A stretch of DNA of 64,000 nt from Bacteroidetes bacterium 46-16 (GCA_001897835.1 MKUN01000024.1:25847-89846), one strand, 5' to 3'. Positions 8,185 to 18,088 are shown, counted from the first letter of the stretch. Numbers and translations: made by a program. The notes: generated by a model not told the origin, from the sequence alone.

Positions 8185-11100
8185 TCAAGCCCTGTCCTTT
8201 CCCGGGATAATGCTTCCATGGGTATCTTTGACTTTATACAACAACACCAGGAAAGTTGGAAGCACTACCAGCAATAAGACAAGTGCGGTCAGGAAGCCTC
8301 CTATCACGGCAATTGCCAATGGCTGGTGCAACTGTGCACCGGTGCCAATGCCGAGGGCTAATGGCATCAATGCTATGATGGCTCCCAACGCTGTCATTAA
8401 TTTAGGTCTCAAACGGGTGGATATCGAAAAGATCACCGCATCCTTCACCGATTGGGTCTGCAATGCATCCCTGAACTGAAGAAAAGTGAAAATGGCATTC
8501 TCGCCTATGATCCCAACGATCATTATGAGGCCAGTATAGCTACCAACGTTCAAAGGTGTGCCGGTTAAAAATAGCCCAAGGTAACTACCAGTAATGCCCA
8601 GCACGGCAAGTACAACGATCAATGCAGCAACGGCGACACTACGAAATAAGAACAGGATCACAGAAAAGACCAGCAATGCCGAAGCAATGAGGATCAGTAG
8701 CAACTCATGGAAAGATTGTTGTTGCTCGGCATATGAGCCTCCATACACAATATGATAACCTTTGGGTAATCGTATATCTGCATTCACTTTCTTCCTAATG
8801 GCATTAATGGCGCTGCCAAGGTCCCGGTTATCCAGCCGGGCCGTAACTGCGCCCATTGACTGGAGGTTCTCCCGCTGGATCTCTGCTTCACCGGTCTCGA
8901 TTTTCACGGTAGCCAATTCGCCGATAGGTTTTAGCTGGCCATTCGGTAAAAATATCGGGAGTTGCCTGGTCGCATTTACATCAAGCTGCCTTGCACCCGG
9001 ATATATCAGGCGGATGTTGGTGAGCTGTTCATTTTCCAACACATTGCCCGCCACTGTGCCCTGGAGCGCTGTCTGCACCTGTGTCTGAAAGTTGGCCGGT
9101 GTTATTCCATATTGAGCGAGTAATGCATAATGCGGAACAATGCTGACAGAAGGCCCTGCAATAACCACGCCGTTAAATACGTCGGCTACGCCACTGATAC
9201 CTGAAGCTATATCCGCTATTTTAGTAGAAAGTTCATGGAGCTTCTGCTGGTTATCTCCAAATATCTTGATCTCGATAGGTTGCACCGAGGTCATCAGGTC
9301 ACCCAACATATCGCCAATTACCTGCCCAAAGTCAACCCGCAATGCGGGCTGGGTACTTTCAATTCGCTTCCTGACATCAGCAATTACGTCTTCCGTGCTG
9401 CGTTTCCGGGATTTCTTCAACTGTATGAGGTAATCGCCCCTGTTTGGCTCTGTAATGAAAAAGCCCATTTGGGTGCCGGTGCGTCTTGAATAGCTTTCTA
9501 CTTCAGGTATTTTTACGATGATCTTCTCTACTTCGCGAAGCATCCTGTCCGTTTCCTCTAAAGATGTGCCGGGTGGAGAGCTATAATCCAAAACAATGCT
9601 GCCCTCATCCATCTCGGGTAAAAATCCTGTTTGCAGATGCGGCAGCACGAGCGCGATACAAAGAATGAAGGCGGCCACAATAGCAAAACTAATAAACGGC
9701 CTGTTGATGAAAAATGATACCCAGCGCTGCTTCTTTACCGAATGGGCCTGTTCCTGCTTGTATTTGCCGGGCTTCCTGCTGATGAGTAAATAAATGACCG
9801 GCAGCCCTATCCATGTAACGAAAAAGGAGCAAACCAGCGTGATGAGCATGGTATTGGTAAGCACATTGAAGTAAGCGCCCGCAACCCCTGTCATCATTAC
9901 AAAGGGTATGAAAATGACTATGGTACTGATAGAGGAGCCTATCATGGCAGGCAATAAATATTTTATTGCTTTCTGCACGAGGCTGGTAGAAGGCTCATCC
10001 GGGTGCTCCTCGTGGGTACGGTGTATCTGCTCCATTACCACAATGGCATCATCTATTATCAAGCCGATGGCAGCAGCTATAGCACCAAGGGTCATAATAT
10101 TAAGCGAGTAACCAACAAGGTACAGGACAATAAGCGTCAGGCAGAGTGTGATGGGAATAGTAACCAGGATGGTAAGGCTTGCCTTTACAGATCTCAGGAA
10201 GATAATGGCGACCACTATTGCCAATGCCAGTCCTACCCACAGGCTATCCGTCACACTTTTAACCGAGTCTTTTACAAATGCAGACTGATCATAGTAAGGC
10301 CGGATATGAACACCGGCAGGTAACAAATCTGAAAGTTGAACCACTTTTGATCTTACGCTATCTGCTACCGTTAGCAGGTTGGCGTTGGGTTGTTTGATAA
10401 CTGCGACAAGCACAGCATCTCTCCCATTAGCATTTATCCGCGTGTATTCTGTAGCTTCATGAACAGCGACCCGACCAATATCACTGAGCAGGATGGGACG
10501 CTTTCCGTCGTTGCGCACCACCATACTTTTTATTTCGTCAATATCGTGCACAGTGGCATCTGTAACGCTCAGGTACAAATAACGGTAGTCCGATAAATAG
10601 CCATTCGCTTTTATGAGCCCGGTCTGGCTCAATGTAGCATTGAGCATCTCCGGGGTTATCCCCAAGGCCGACATCTTTTGCCGGTCCAGCATTACCCAGT
10701 ATTCCTTTTGCCTGCCGCCAATAATCCTTATTTCCGCCACTCCTTCCACCTGCGATAAAAATGGCTTAATGGTATAAGTGGCGAGTAACTTTAACTGGAT
10801 AGGCGACAAGGTATTGCTCTCGAGCGTATAGCCCATCACCGGGAGGATAGATGGGTTCATTTTTTCAATAGTGACCTGGGTCCCAGGAGGCAGTGAACCC
10901 TTGATCTCATTGATGCGGGATTCTATTCTTTGCTGGCTGAGGTCAATGTCCGCATTCCAGTTCATAAAGGCCGATATCTCGCAACTGCCCCTGCTGGTGG
11001 TACTCCGAACAGTTTGCAGTTCCGGCACTCTTTTTATCGCATCCTCGATCGGTTTTGTTACCGTCACCATCATCCTGTCCGCAGGTTGCAGGCCTGCATC

Positions 11101-11241
11101 TGCTATTACCTTGATCTTGGGGAAAGTGATCTCAGGGAATAAGGAAGTCTGGAACCTGGTATATACCAATGCACCTGCCATGAGCACAAATGCAAGCAGA
11201 ACTGTTACCGGACTTTTGTACCTGACAAAAAAGTTCTTCAT
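8185..11241 (-). CDS. RND efflux transporter permease (CzcA/CusA- and AcrB-related)
   Basis: Inner-membrane proton-driven pump of a tripartite efflux complex, 1018 residues, with the RND layout: helix 1 near residue 12, a large periplasmic loop, helices 2-6 (about 330-485), helix 7 near 515, a second large loop, and helices 8-12 at the end. Helix 4 carries GLIIDDAIVVMEQ, the paired aspartates of the proton relay. In helix 10 the AcrB lysine is replaced by glutamate (GIIGENAIF), and RPKLMTALGA precedes helix 11. Glu and Lys there are reported relay residues in the copper pump CusA, so a metal-type relay is possible. It is last in a cluster with fusion protein, TolC and two-component genes, and abuts hutH tail to tail. 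Confidence 0.93.
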   Translation of the reverse strand: MKNFFVRYKSPVTVLLAFVLMAGALVYTRFQTSLFPEITFPKIKVIADAGLQPADRMMVTVTKPIEDAIKRVPELQTVRSTTSRGSCEISAFMNWNADIDLSQQRIESRINEIKGSLPPGTQVTIEKMNPSILPVMGYTLESNTLSPIQLKLLATYTIKPFLSQVEGVAEIRIIGGRQKEYWVMLDRQKMSALGITPEMLNATLSQTGLIKANGYLSDYRYLYLSVTDATVHDIDEIKSMVVRNDGKRPILLSDIGRVAVHEATEYTRINANGRDAVLVAVIKQPNANLLTVADSVRSKVVQLSDLLPAGVHIRPYYDQSAFVKDSVKSVTDSLWVGLALAIVVAIIFLRSVKASLTILVTIPITLCLTLIVLYLVGYSLNIMTLGAIAAAIGLIIDDAIVVMEQIHRTHEEHPDEPSTSLVQKAIKYLLPAMIGSSISTIVIFIPFVMMTGVAGAYFNVLTNTMLITLVCSFFVTWIGLPVIYLLISRKPGKYKQEQAHSVKKQRWVSFFINRPFISFAIVAAFILCIALVLPHLQTGFLPEMDEGSIVLDYSSPPGTSLEETDRMLREVEKIIVKIPEVESYSRRTGTQMGFFITEPNRGDYLIQLKKSRKRSTEDVIADVRKRIESTQPALRVDFGQVIGDMLGDLMTSVQPIEIKIFGDNQQKLHELSTKIADIASGISGVADVFNGVVIAGPSVSIVPHYALLAQYGITPANFQTQVQTALQGTVAGNVLENEQLTNIRLIYPGARQLDVNATRQLPIFLPNGQLKPIGELATVKIETGEAEIQRENLQSMGAVTARLDNRDLGSAINAIRKKVNADIRLPKGYHIVYGGSYAEQQQSFHELLLILIASALLVFSVILFLFRSVAVAALIVVLAVLGITGSYLGLFLTGTPLNVGSYTGLIMIVGIIGENAIFTFLQFRDALQTQSVKDAVIFSISTRLRPKLMTALGAIIALMPLALGIGTGAQLHQPLAIAVIGGFLTALVLLLVVLPTFLVLLYKVKDTHGSIIPGKDRA

Positions 11242-11244
11242 AAT

Positions 11245-12174
11245 TTACTTGTTAGTTACTTTGACCAAAGCCGTATCCGGCAAGCCAAAATTTCCGCCGA
11301 TCAATACAACGTCTGCAGGTTGTACTGCCCCTGATAATATCTCAATCCGTCCGGATGTTTCCAGCCCTTTGTTTATAAGCACCTTCACTGCTATAGTGTC
11401 ATTTATCATTTTCATTACCCAAAAATCGGTTTGCGTATCATCAGCCAGGACTGCGCTCTTAGGAACGGAAACAACGTCCTGTTTCTCCTTCCTGATAACC
11501 TGCACCCGGGCGATGAGATTTTCGGGTATGTCGGCAGGAACGTCGGTTTTTATTACATAGGTCTGTGCCTGTGACAGCGAATCGACTGTGGGCAACTCAG
11601 ATGCTATATGGCCGTTTATAATGGCTCCGTCAGGCAGCATGACCCGCACAGAATTACCTGTTTTTACATAACTGTGTAATTCATAAGGAACGTTCAATAA
11701 AAATGTAAAGCTGCTTTTATCGGTGATAACGGCCAGTTGTTCTGCATCCTGTACATAATCACCCAACTGGTGGTCTATTTGCGCTATGTAACCACTTCTT
11801 GTTGCCTTTATGTCGCTGAGCCCGCTAAAGCCGAAAGAAGGGTCCAGTTTATTAATTGCATTGCCGATGCTTTGTGCTTCCTTGGTCTTAACACGGAACA
11901 ACACGGTTCCCTGTGTTACATATTGCCCTATATGAACATTCACAGCCTGTATGTACCCGGCAGTATTGGCCTTGACGATATTCTTTTGCAGAAAGGCGGC
12001 AGTGGCACTGAGGTCTGCATATTCCACCATATCCGATCGTTTGACAGTATCGACCGTAACCGGGGTTTCTATCGCCCTTACCTGTTCATCCGATTCGCTC
12101 GTACTACCGGTACACGAGGTCATCGTTGTGGTGGCCAATGACAATGCAGCCAAGCACGTGAAAAAATATCTCAT
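11245..12174 (-). CDS. periplasmic membrane-fusion protein (HlyD/RND adaptor), lipoprotein
   Basis: Adaptor that links the RND pump to the TolC channel. From ATG 12174 the product has 309 residues and a lipoprotein signal (MRYFFTCLAALSLATTTMTS, then Cys), so it should be lipid-anchored. A biotinyl-lipoyl-like hairpin is suggested by NTAGYIQAVNVHIGQYVTQG and TRSGYIAQIDHQLGDYVQDA, the two lipoyl halves with only a short coiled coil between, followed by a beta-barrel and a C-terminal domain (GNFGLPDTALVKV). The frame extends to 12195, but that would overlap the TolC gene; ATG 12174 lies 5 bases after its stop. Three bases separate it from the RND gene. Confidence 0.9.
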   Translation of the reverse strand: MRYFFTCLAALSLATTTMTSCTGSTSESDEQVRAIETPVTVDTVKRSDMVEYADLSATAAFLQKNIVKANTAGYIQAVNVHIGQYVTQGTVLFRVKTKEAQSIGNAINKLDPSFGFSGLSDIKATRSGYIAQIDHQLGDYVQDAEQLAVITDKSSFTFLLNVPYELHSYVKTGNSVRVMLPDGAIINGHIASELPTVDSLSQAQTYVIKTDVPADIPENLIARVQVIRKEKQDVVSVPKSAVLADDTQTDFWVMKMINDTIAVKVLINKGLETSGRIEILSGAVQPADVVLIGGNFGLPDTALVKVTNK

Positions 12175-12179
12175 AATAC

Positions 12180-13424
12180 TTATTGTCTGTTCCAATAATT
12201 GATCTGGTTAATTATCTGCATGCAAGTGATATTGTTTTGCGTTAATAAATTATTTGCGGCCAGGTAGTTATTAATGGCAATTACAAGGTCTGATATCTTC
12301 ACGTCCCCGGTCGTTAAAAATTTCTTATTCACGTTTATCAGCGTTTCGGCATATTTTACCTGTTCATTGATATCATTGATCAGCGACCTCGTGTCCGCAA
12401 GCTGCTTTTTCAGCATCCCGATCTGCTCATCGTATTGCGTTTTGAAAAAATCGCGGTAATTGCCGAGGGTGGTTTGCTGTAATGCAATTTTTTGGGCTTG
12501 CAGCTTACGCTGGTGGCCATCATATATCGGCAGGCTCAGGTTCAGACCAATACCGGTGCCGAAATTCTTTTCCGCCTGGTAAGCCAGGGAGGAGTTGTAA
12601 CCGGCATTTACATAGCCTGTAAGCTTAGGCCTGTAATTGTAATTGAGCAACAATAAATTATTGTTTAGCGTAAGACTGTCCAGTACATATTTTCTATAGA
12701 ATACAGACCCATCGGCCTCGCCGGGCAGGGACAATTGAATAGACGGGTAGGAAAGTGAACAGGAAGCCGTATCAAATATCCCGCACAAATAATTAAGTGT
12801 TGCCAGGTTAGCCTGGTATTGTACCTGTAATTGCTTTGCCTGGAGATCCTGCTGCTTAAAGGTCACCATAAAGGCCAGGTAATCGCTTTGGCGGTAGATA
12901 TTCGATCGTGTAAGCCGCATTAAAATACTATCCTCATCCACCAGCAGGCGGCGTACGCGATCATAGAATTCCAGTTGCTTTTGGTCGCCGTAGGCTACTA
13001 TGTATTGCGCTGTTATGGTCCGCCTGAGATCCTGTTCGGATATTTTCCTTTCATTCCTAAAGGAATCTTGTACGAGGTGTAAACCTGAGAGCCGTGCCTG
13101 TAAATGTTTTTTCCCAATAAAGGCCTGGTTGACATTTACGAGGGCGCTGTACGTGCCGCCGTTGGTGACAGCAGCATCATAACCATAACCATTGATCACC
13201 GGCGGATAGAAGTTGTCGCTGGTCAAGGACACCTGTGGCTTATAATTTGCTTTCAGCAGGCTGCTATCCACTTGTGCCGCAGATGCCTGGTTATCCAGAT
13301 CTTTAAGTAAGGGACTGTTTGCCAGTCCTCGTGCTAAAAAATACCCGAGGTCGTGCTCTTGTGCAGCTATCCTCGTGGAAAGCAGGGCGACAAGACATAT
13401 AAAAAGAAATAGTGCGCATCGCAT
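12180..13424 (-). CDS. TolC-family outer-membrane efflux protein
   Basis: Outer-membrane channel component of the tripartite efflux system. The 414-residue product starts with a signal peptide (MRCALFLFICLVALLSTRIAAQ) and has the long alpha-helical repeats rich in Gln/Leu/Asp of the OEP family in duplicated halves (for example SSLLKANYKPQVSLTSDNFY and LLNYNYRPKLTGYVNAGY). Gene order fits an operon: regulator, sensor, TolC, adaptor, pump. It is somewhat shorter than E. coli TolC but normal for Bacteroidota. Confidence 0.9.
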   Translation of the reverse strand: MRCALFLFICLVALLSTRIAAQEHDLGYFLARGLANSPLLKDLDNQASAAQVDSSLLKANYKPQVSLTSDNFYPPVINGYGYDAAVTNGGTYSALVNVNQAFIGKKHLQARLSGLHLVQDSFRNERKISEQDLRRTITAQYIVAYGDQKQLEFYDRVRRLLVDEDSILMRLTRSNIYRQSDYLAFMVTFKQQDLQAKQLQVQYQANLATLNYLCGIFDTASCSLSYPSIQLSLPGEADGSVFYRKYVLDSLTLNNNLLLLNYNYRPKLTGYVNAGYNSSLAYQAEKNFGTGIGLNLSLPIYDGHQRKLQAQKIALQQTTLGNYRDFFKTQYDEQIGMLKKQLADTRSLINDINEQVKYAETLINVNKKFLTTGDVKISDLVIAINNYLAANNLLTQNNITCMQIINQINYWNRQ

Positions 13425-13467
13425 ACCGGATGCAAATCAAGGCCCCAAATCTGTAGAAATTCAGAAT

Positions 13468-14715
13468 TTAGAATACTATGCAGAAAGAATGCCTGCCACC
13501 CGCATATGAATAAGTTATGGAATACCCGGCGGCCTCGCAAATACGCTTAACGATGGCCAGCCCAAGCCCGTTGCCCTCCTCCTTTGCTTCTGCAGAGCGG
13601 AAAAAGCGCTGAAAGACACGCTCCTGTTCCATAGCAGGCAGGTATGAAGTATTACTGATCACAAGCTCATTTCCGGTAAGCCTGACAGAGATCATTCCAC
13701 CATCAAAATTGTAGCGAACAGCATTATTCAGGATATTGCCTGCGAGTATATCCGCCAGGTAAGCATGAAATGTAAGGGATGCCGGGGCAATGTTTGTATC
13801 AATGGAAATTCCCTTCGTATTGATAAGGTCATCCAGCTCACCCAGTTTGTTCTGCAAAACTTCGTCCATCCTGACCTGCTCAGTGAATGTGAACTGCCCG
13901 TTCTCAATTTTTGTAAGCAAGAGCAGGGATTGGTAAAGCTTAGACAATTTACGTACTGCCTGCTCTATAGCCACCATATGGCCTGCATATTGCCTGAAAA
14001 CGCTTTCATCCTGCTGTATCAGCTCCAATTTTGCCCGAATTACCGCCAGGGGTGTTTGCATTTCATGCGCCGCATAAGAAGTAAATTCATTCAACGACTC
14101 AAAATCGGCCTGCACTCTGCGCAGCACGTCACTAATGCCTTTATTAAGCTGATCAAACTCATCGATACCTGATGGCTTAAGTGCGAAGTCGCCTTTTTGA
14201 TCTACTTTAAATCTTTTCAGGAAATCGATCGCCTCATAGAAGGGGTGCCAAAGCTTATTCAAAACTGCCCGGTTGATCAATTGGGAGGAAATCAGCACCA
14301 GGGCTATAAGGAGTATGGTCACAACAATGATGACACTCAATAAGCCTTCGGTCTCCTCCAAAGGTTTACTTACGGTAACCCGGTAAGCAATACCGTTCAC
14401 CTCCGCAGGAAAATCTATCTGCCGGGACCATTCACGCCCCTTTACATACCGTACGTAGCCATTGTAAAAATGTTCCCTGACCGGGGTGCTTGCCTGTTGA
14501 TAGAACGTATACTGATCCGGGGTGTTCAATACTTCAGGCAGTTTTCCATGCTTTTGGCTGAAGGCCAGTATCTCTGTCCGTTCAGTCTCGAGCGCCTCAT
14601 CAAGCTGGTGTAACAATATGTAATGAACAAGGAAATAAAACAGGCAGCTACCCAACAGGAATATGGCGATGGTGGCCGCAACATTTATACGGTTATACCT
14701 GGTAAATAATTTCAT
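13468..14715 (-). CDS. sensor histidine kinase
   Basis: Membrane-bound sensor of the two-component pair controlling, by position, the downstream efflux genes. In 415 residues: transmembrane helix about 12-32, a periplasmic sensor region of about 90 residues, a second helix about 125-145, a linker, the dimerisation/phosphoacceptor box with His217 (SYAAHEMQTPLAV), then the ATPase domain with N box GNILNNAVRYN (about 326-336) and G box GNGLGLAIVK (381-390). It overlaps the response regulator gene by 4 bases (ATGA), a classic translational coupling. The signal is unknown. Confidence 0.93.
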   Translation of the reverse strand: MKLFTRYNRINVAATIAIFLLGSCLFYFLVHYILLHQLDEALETERTEILAFSQKHGKLPEVLNTPDQYTFYQQASTPVREHFYNGYVRYVKGREWSRQIDFPAEVNGIAYRVTVSKPLEETEGLLSVIIVVTILLIALVLISSQLINRAVLNKLWHPFYEAIDFLKRFKVDQKGDFALKPSGIDEFDQLNKGISDVLRRVQADFESLNEFTSYAAHEMQTPLAVIRAKLELIQQDESVFRQYAGHMVAIEQAVRKLSKLYQSLLLLTKIENGQFTFTEQVRMDEVLQNKLGELDDLINTKGISIDTNIAPASLTFHAYLADILAGNILNNAVRYNFDGGMISVRLTGNELVISNTSYLPAMEQERVFQRFFRSAEAKEEGNGLGLAIVKRICEAAGYSITYSYAGGRHSFCIVF

Positions 14716-15389
14716 GAGATACCGAATTTGTAGCCCATGCCGTAGACACTATGGATGTAATCGCCGCTACCTGCATTGATCAGCTTTTTGCGGAGATTTT
14801 TTATGTGGGCGTACATAAAATCGAAACTCTGTACAGCCTCCATATCATCACCCCATAAATGTTCTGCGATCAGGTTTTTAGACAGCAACCTGTTTTTATT
14901 AACTATGAAGTAAACAAGAAATTTATACTCCGTCTTGGTGAGCTGCAGCGCGATCTCATTGACCGTAACTTTTTTCTCTACCAGGTCAATAGATATCTCT
15001 TCAAACTCAAGTTTGTCGGTCAACAGGTGATTTTTACGACGCACTATCGCCGCGATCCTGAGACTCAGTTCTGCAAGATGAAATGGCTTGGTCAAATAGT
15101 CATCCGCACCCAGTGAAAGCCCTTTTAGCTTATCGTCTAACTGGTTTCTTGCTGATACAATTATTACACCATCTGCTTTATTTTGCGCTCTTATCTCCTG
15201 GAGCAGTTTTAATCCATTTCCGTCGGGCAGCATTATATCGAGAATCACGCAGTCATAATCATACAAATCTATCTTTTGTAAAGCATCCCTGTAATTGGTG
15301 ACAGACTCGCAGGTATAGTCGAGTGATCTGAGATACTCAACAATGCTGCTATTTAATGCCTCCTCATCTTCTATGATCAATACTTTCAT
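14712..15389 (-). CDS. OmpR/PhoB-type response regulator
   Basis: DNA-binding partner of the adjacent sensor kinase, 225 residues. The receiver domain (1-120) has the acidic pair EDEE near residue 8, phospho-acceptor Asp51 (VILDIMLPDGNG) and the conserved Lys in LTKPFH near 102. The winged-helix domain follows (LTKTEYKFLVYFIVNKNRLL, then VYGMGYKF near the end). It probably activates or represses the TolC-adaptor-RND genes just downstream; no operator repeat was found by eye. Confidence 0.94.
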   Translation of the reverse strand: MKVLIIEDEEALNSSIVEYLRSLDYTCESVTNYRDALQKIDLYDYDCVILDIMLPDGNGLKLLQEIRAQNKADGVIIVSARNQLDDKLKGLSLGADDYLTKPFHLAELSLRIAAIVRRKNHLLTDKLEFEEISIDLVEKKVTVNEIALQLTKTEYKFLVYFIVNKNRLLSKNLIAEHLWGDDMEAVQSFDFMYAHIKNLRKKLINAGSGDYIHSVYGMGYKFGIS

Positions 15390-15453
15390 TGTATTGTTAC
15401 AAAATTGCTTTATTTTTTGTCAACCACCAATACTGCCGGAGCCACTCTTACAG

Positions 15454-15879
15454 TTAATCTTTAACGGCTTTGATAAATGTTCCTTTTGAACTAAAAAGCA
15501 GGTCCATACCATTTACTTCAGCTTCATAATTCATTTCTCCTGAGGCCTGGACTATCTCGGCGGCCTCTTTTATTTTAGCGTTCTTATAATTGGCGCTCAC
15601 ATATTCCCGAACTTTGGCGGGTAATGAAGCTGTACCGATAGCCGTTTCTACTTCCATGATCTTTCCTGAAGGCGCTACAAGCACGGACCTGTTTTTAAGG
15701 CCATCTTTAAAGTTTGCCTCGAAGTTGTCGTTCTCCCGCTCCCATTTCAGCGCCTGAGCATCCGGAAATTTTTGATCTACCGCTTTACTGACCACTGCTG
15801 GTACCTTATTCGCTGAAATCTTTTGTGCTGAGGCAGTTGTAACAGATAATATCAGAACTGCCAGGATCATCTTTTTCAT
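15454..15879 (-). CDS. PepSY-like periplasmic protein
   Basis: Secreted protein of 141 residues: signal peptide MKKMILAVLILSVTTASAQ, then two repeats of a small beta-alpha-beta unit (FPDAQALKWERENDNFEANF and the later ANYKNAKIKEAAEIVQASGE) as in the PepSY-like domain of Bacteroidota. No enzymatic residues. It is 64 bases upstream of the response regulator on the same strand. PepSY-like proteins are often found next to two-component/efflux loci, where a sensory or inhibitory role is suspected but unproven. Confidence 0.8.
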   Translation of the reverse strand: MKKMILAVLILSVTTASAQKISANKVPAVVSKAVDQKFPDAQALKWERENDNFEANFKDGLKNRSVLVAPSGKIMEVETAIGTASLPAKVREYVSANYKNAKIKEAAEIVQASGEMNYEAEVNGMDLLFSSKGTFIKAVKD

Positions 15880-15991
15880 GTGTATCGCTTTGTTTACAGC
15901 AAACTAAAGACATGTTTCTGAACATATTCTGAATGCATCGCGGGATTAAAATCCTTTCAATGCATTTTTACTGCTTTAAGCAAGACGGGTA

Positions 15992-16879
15992 TCAGCGGAG
16001 TAGTTTGTAATTTTTGTAACCGAACTCCAGGCCAAGCCATTTAGAGGCCAGTCTTTTGAGCCTATCTTTTAAGGAAAGCTTATTGTAGGATATATCGTAA
16101 TCGAACTGCCAGTTGCGCCGGGCGATGCGTTGCTGCATCACCCCGGGATGTGTATCCCTAAACTTTTCAAGGGCATCAATACGTTCCAGGTAATCGAATT
16201 CTTCCGCTTTAATAATGTTTTGCGCCACCCAGGCATCATCGTGCCAGAGTTTATTAAAGTCTTCCTGCTTTTGCTGCATGGCACGGGGGTCTTTTACCCA
16301 GCCATAGTGATATATATAGGCATCCACAGGTTTTACCTGCAGCTTTTCATTATTGCCCTTCCTGAATCCCTGCGCATCGCGGTATGAATAGATACGCTTA
16401 TCGTTGCGGATGATGCGTATCTCGTGATCGTACCAGGTACCGGAAATACCTGTATAGTCGTAAGAACCATAAAAGTGCAGGTATTTAAAGAGCAGGCCGT
16501 CCACTTCTTTATTGTCCTTCCATTGCAGCATTGCCCTGCGCACAGTATCATGGTATTTTTCGTGCAGCACCTCATCGCCCTGTATATAGAAACACCAGTC
16601 GGTATCGGCCCCGATAGCTGCAAAGGCTTTATTCGTCTCTTCAGCCAATACTCTTCCGCCTTCTCGTATCGAATCGTCCCATACTGTTTCCACTATTTTT
16701 ATTTTTTCAGGGTCGATATTTTTGACCAATTGGAGGGTATCATCTTCAGAACGCCCTACGGCTATCACAAAGTCATCGCAGAGGGGCAATACGGAACGTA
16801 TAGCCTCTGCAACCGGGTAGTCGTATTTTATTGCGTTCCTTATAAATGTAAATCCCGTTACCTTCATGCCCTGTGCCAT
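15992..16879 (-). CDS. glycosyltransferase family 2
   Basis: Predicted GT-A-fold glycosyltransferase of 295 residues, probably acting on a surface polysaccharide or lipopolysaccharide on the cytosolic face. It has the N-terminal nucleotide-sugar block (GFTFIRNAIKYDYPVAEAIR, then DDFVIAVGRSEDDT) and a QGDEVLHE motif in place of the DXD metal site near residue 100. No membrane helix. The ATG at 16877-16879 overlaps the stop of the preceding glycosyltransferase (TAATG), so the two are translationally coupled; a second candidate start is at residue 5. Confidence 0.85.
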   Translation of the reverse strand: MAQGMKVTGFTFIRNAIKYDYPVAEAIRSVLPLCDDFVIAVGRSEDDTLQLVKNIDPEKIKIVETVWDDSIREGGRVLAEETNKAFAAIGADTDWCFYIQGDEVLHEKYHDTVRRAMLQWKDNKEVDGLLFKYLHFYGSYDYTGISGTWYDHEIRIIRNDKRIYSYRDAQGFRKGNNEKLQVKPVDAYIYHYGWVKDPRAMQQKQEDFNKLWHDDAWVAQNIIKAEEFDYLERIDALEKFRDTHPGVMQQRIARRNWQFDYDISYNKLSLKDRLKRLASKWLGLEFGYKNYKLLR

Positions 16880-18060
16880 TAGTTGATCACTTTATCCTCA
16901 AACTGTTTTATGACCGTAGTGATATCAAATTCTTTCAATACCTGCTGCGCATGTTCCCTATACCCGGCCTGCATTGCCTCATTGTCTTTTAATTCCCATA
17001 TCGCTTCGCACATTTCGGCTACATCGCCCACGGGTAACAGCTTACCCGCTTTGCCATACATCAATATCTCCTTCACCCCGGTAGGGCATGCCGTTGCCAC
17101 AACCGGCTTAGCTAAGGCCAGTGCCTCTATAAGCACAGTGGGCAGCCCTTCGTTCTTAGAAGAAAAAAGAAAGAGCTTTGCGTGCTTTATCCACGGGTAG
17201 GGATTGTGGCTGAAGCCAGTGAAGAACACCTGTGCTGCCACTCCTTCTTCATTGACCAGTGTTTCGAGCGATGCCCTGTCCGGCCCATCGCCCACTATTA
17301 CCAGCGGTTCGGTTATGTCATACTTCCGTACAGATGCCGCATACGCTTTTATTAAGGTCGATACATCTTTCTGGCTCTCATTAAGCCTGCCCAATGAAAG
17401 GAAATAGTTATCCTTGTTTACGCCCCCAGGCAAGGCCAAAGGAGCTTCGGCTGCAGCCTTTATTTTCTCCTGGTCGAAGGCATTGTATAACCTGACCGCT
17501 TTATCCTTTAACTGCGGGTACAACTTTATCGCCTCCTCCTTCATCTCATCGCATATCATGATCACCTTATCATAGTGCGATAAACGAGCGGCCAGTTTAT
17601 CGCGGCGGCCGGCGTTGCCATGCTCCTGCCAGTAATGGGCGAGGCTGAAGTGCGAGTAAGCAATCTTCTTTTTACCCGCCAGGAGCTTATAATAAGGCGC
17701 CAGCGTAGTATCAAAATCAATCACTACATCTGCATCTTTCGTTACTTCTGCGAGGCGGCGCTTCCACAGCAGCCTTTGCAGCGGTGACAAAACAAGCTCA
17801 TTATACAGCTTGCCCGGTATCGACAAGTTCCCTGCGATTCTCTTCTTCTTTGCAAAAGTGAGCGAAGGCTTATCTACCAGGTAAATTATCTCCACATAAG
17901 AAGGGATGCTGCCTTTCAATACCTCCAGCTCCTGCAGGTGGTAGCCTACCGATAATTTCATTCGGTATTTGGCAGGATCGAGCGCCCGGAGCAGGTCGAT
18001 CAGGACCTTCTCTATGCCACCGGCAAGGAGTACATTGATATGAAAAACGATCGTGGTCAT
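16879..18060 (-). CDS. glycosyltransferase family 4
   Basis: GT-B-fold retaining glycosyltransferase, 393 residues. The N-terminal acceptor domain contains NVLLAGGIEKVLIDLLRAL, the glycine-rich loop of GT4 enzymes; the C-terminal nucleotide-sugar domain has FLSLGRLNESQKDVSTLIKA and FLFSSKNEGLPTVLIEALAL, the last holding the EX7E signature. It is 28 bases downstream of the patatin gene and overlaps the GT2 gene, so the three likely form one transcript. Donor and acceptor cannot be told from sequence. Confidence 0.9.
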   Translation of the reverse strand: MTTIVFHINVLLAGGIEKVLIDLLRALDPAKYRMKLSVGYHLQELEVLKGSIPSYVEIIYLVDKPSLTFAKKKRIAGNLSIPGKLYNELVLSPLQRLLWKRRLAEVTKDADVVIDFDTTLAPYYKLLAGKKKIAYSHFSLAHYWQEHGNAGRRDKLAARLSHYDKVIMICDEMKEEAIKLYPQLKDKAVRLYNAFDQEKIKAAAEAPLALPGGVNKDNYFLSLGRLNESQKDVSTLIKAYAASVRKYDITEPLVIVGDGPDRASLETLVNEEGVAAQVFFTGFSHNPYPWIKHAKLFLFSSKNEGLPTVLIEALALAKPVVATACPTGVKEILMYGKAGKLLPVGDVAEMCEAIWELKDNEAMQAGYREHAQQVLKEFDITTVIKQFEDKVIN

Positions 18061-18088
18061 TGGCCGTTAAGGGCCTGTAAAAGTAATA

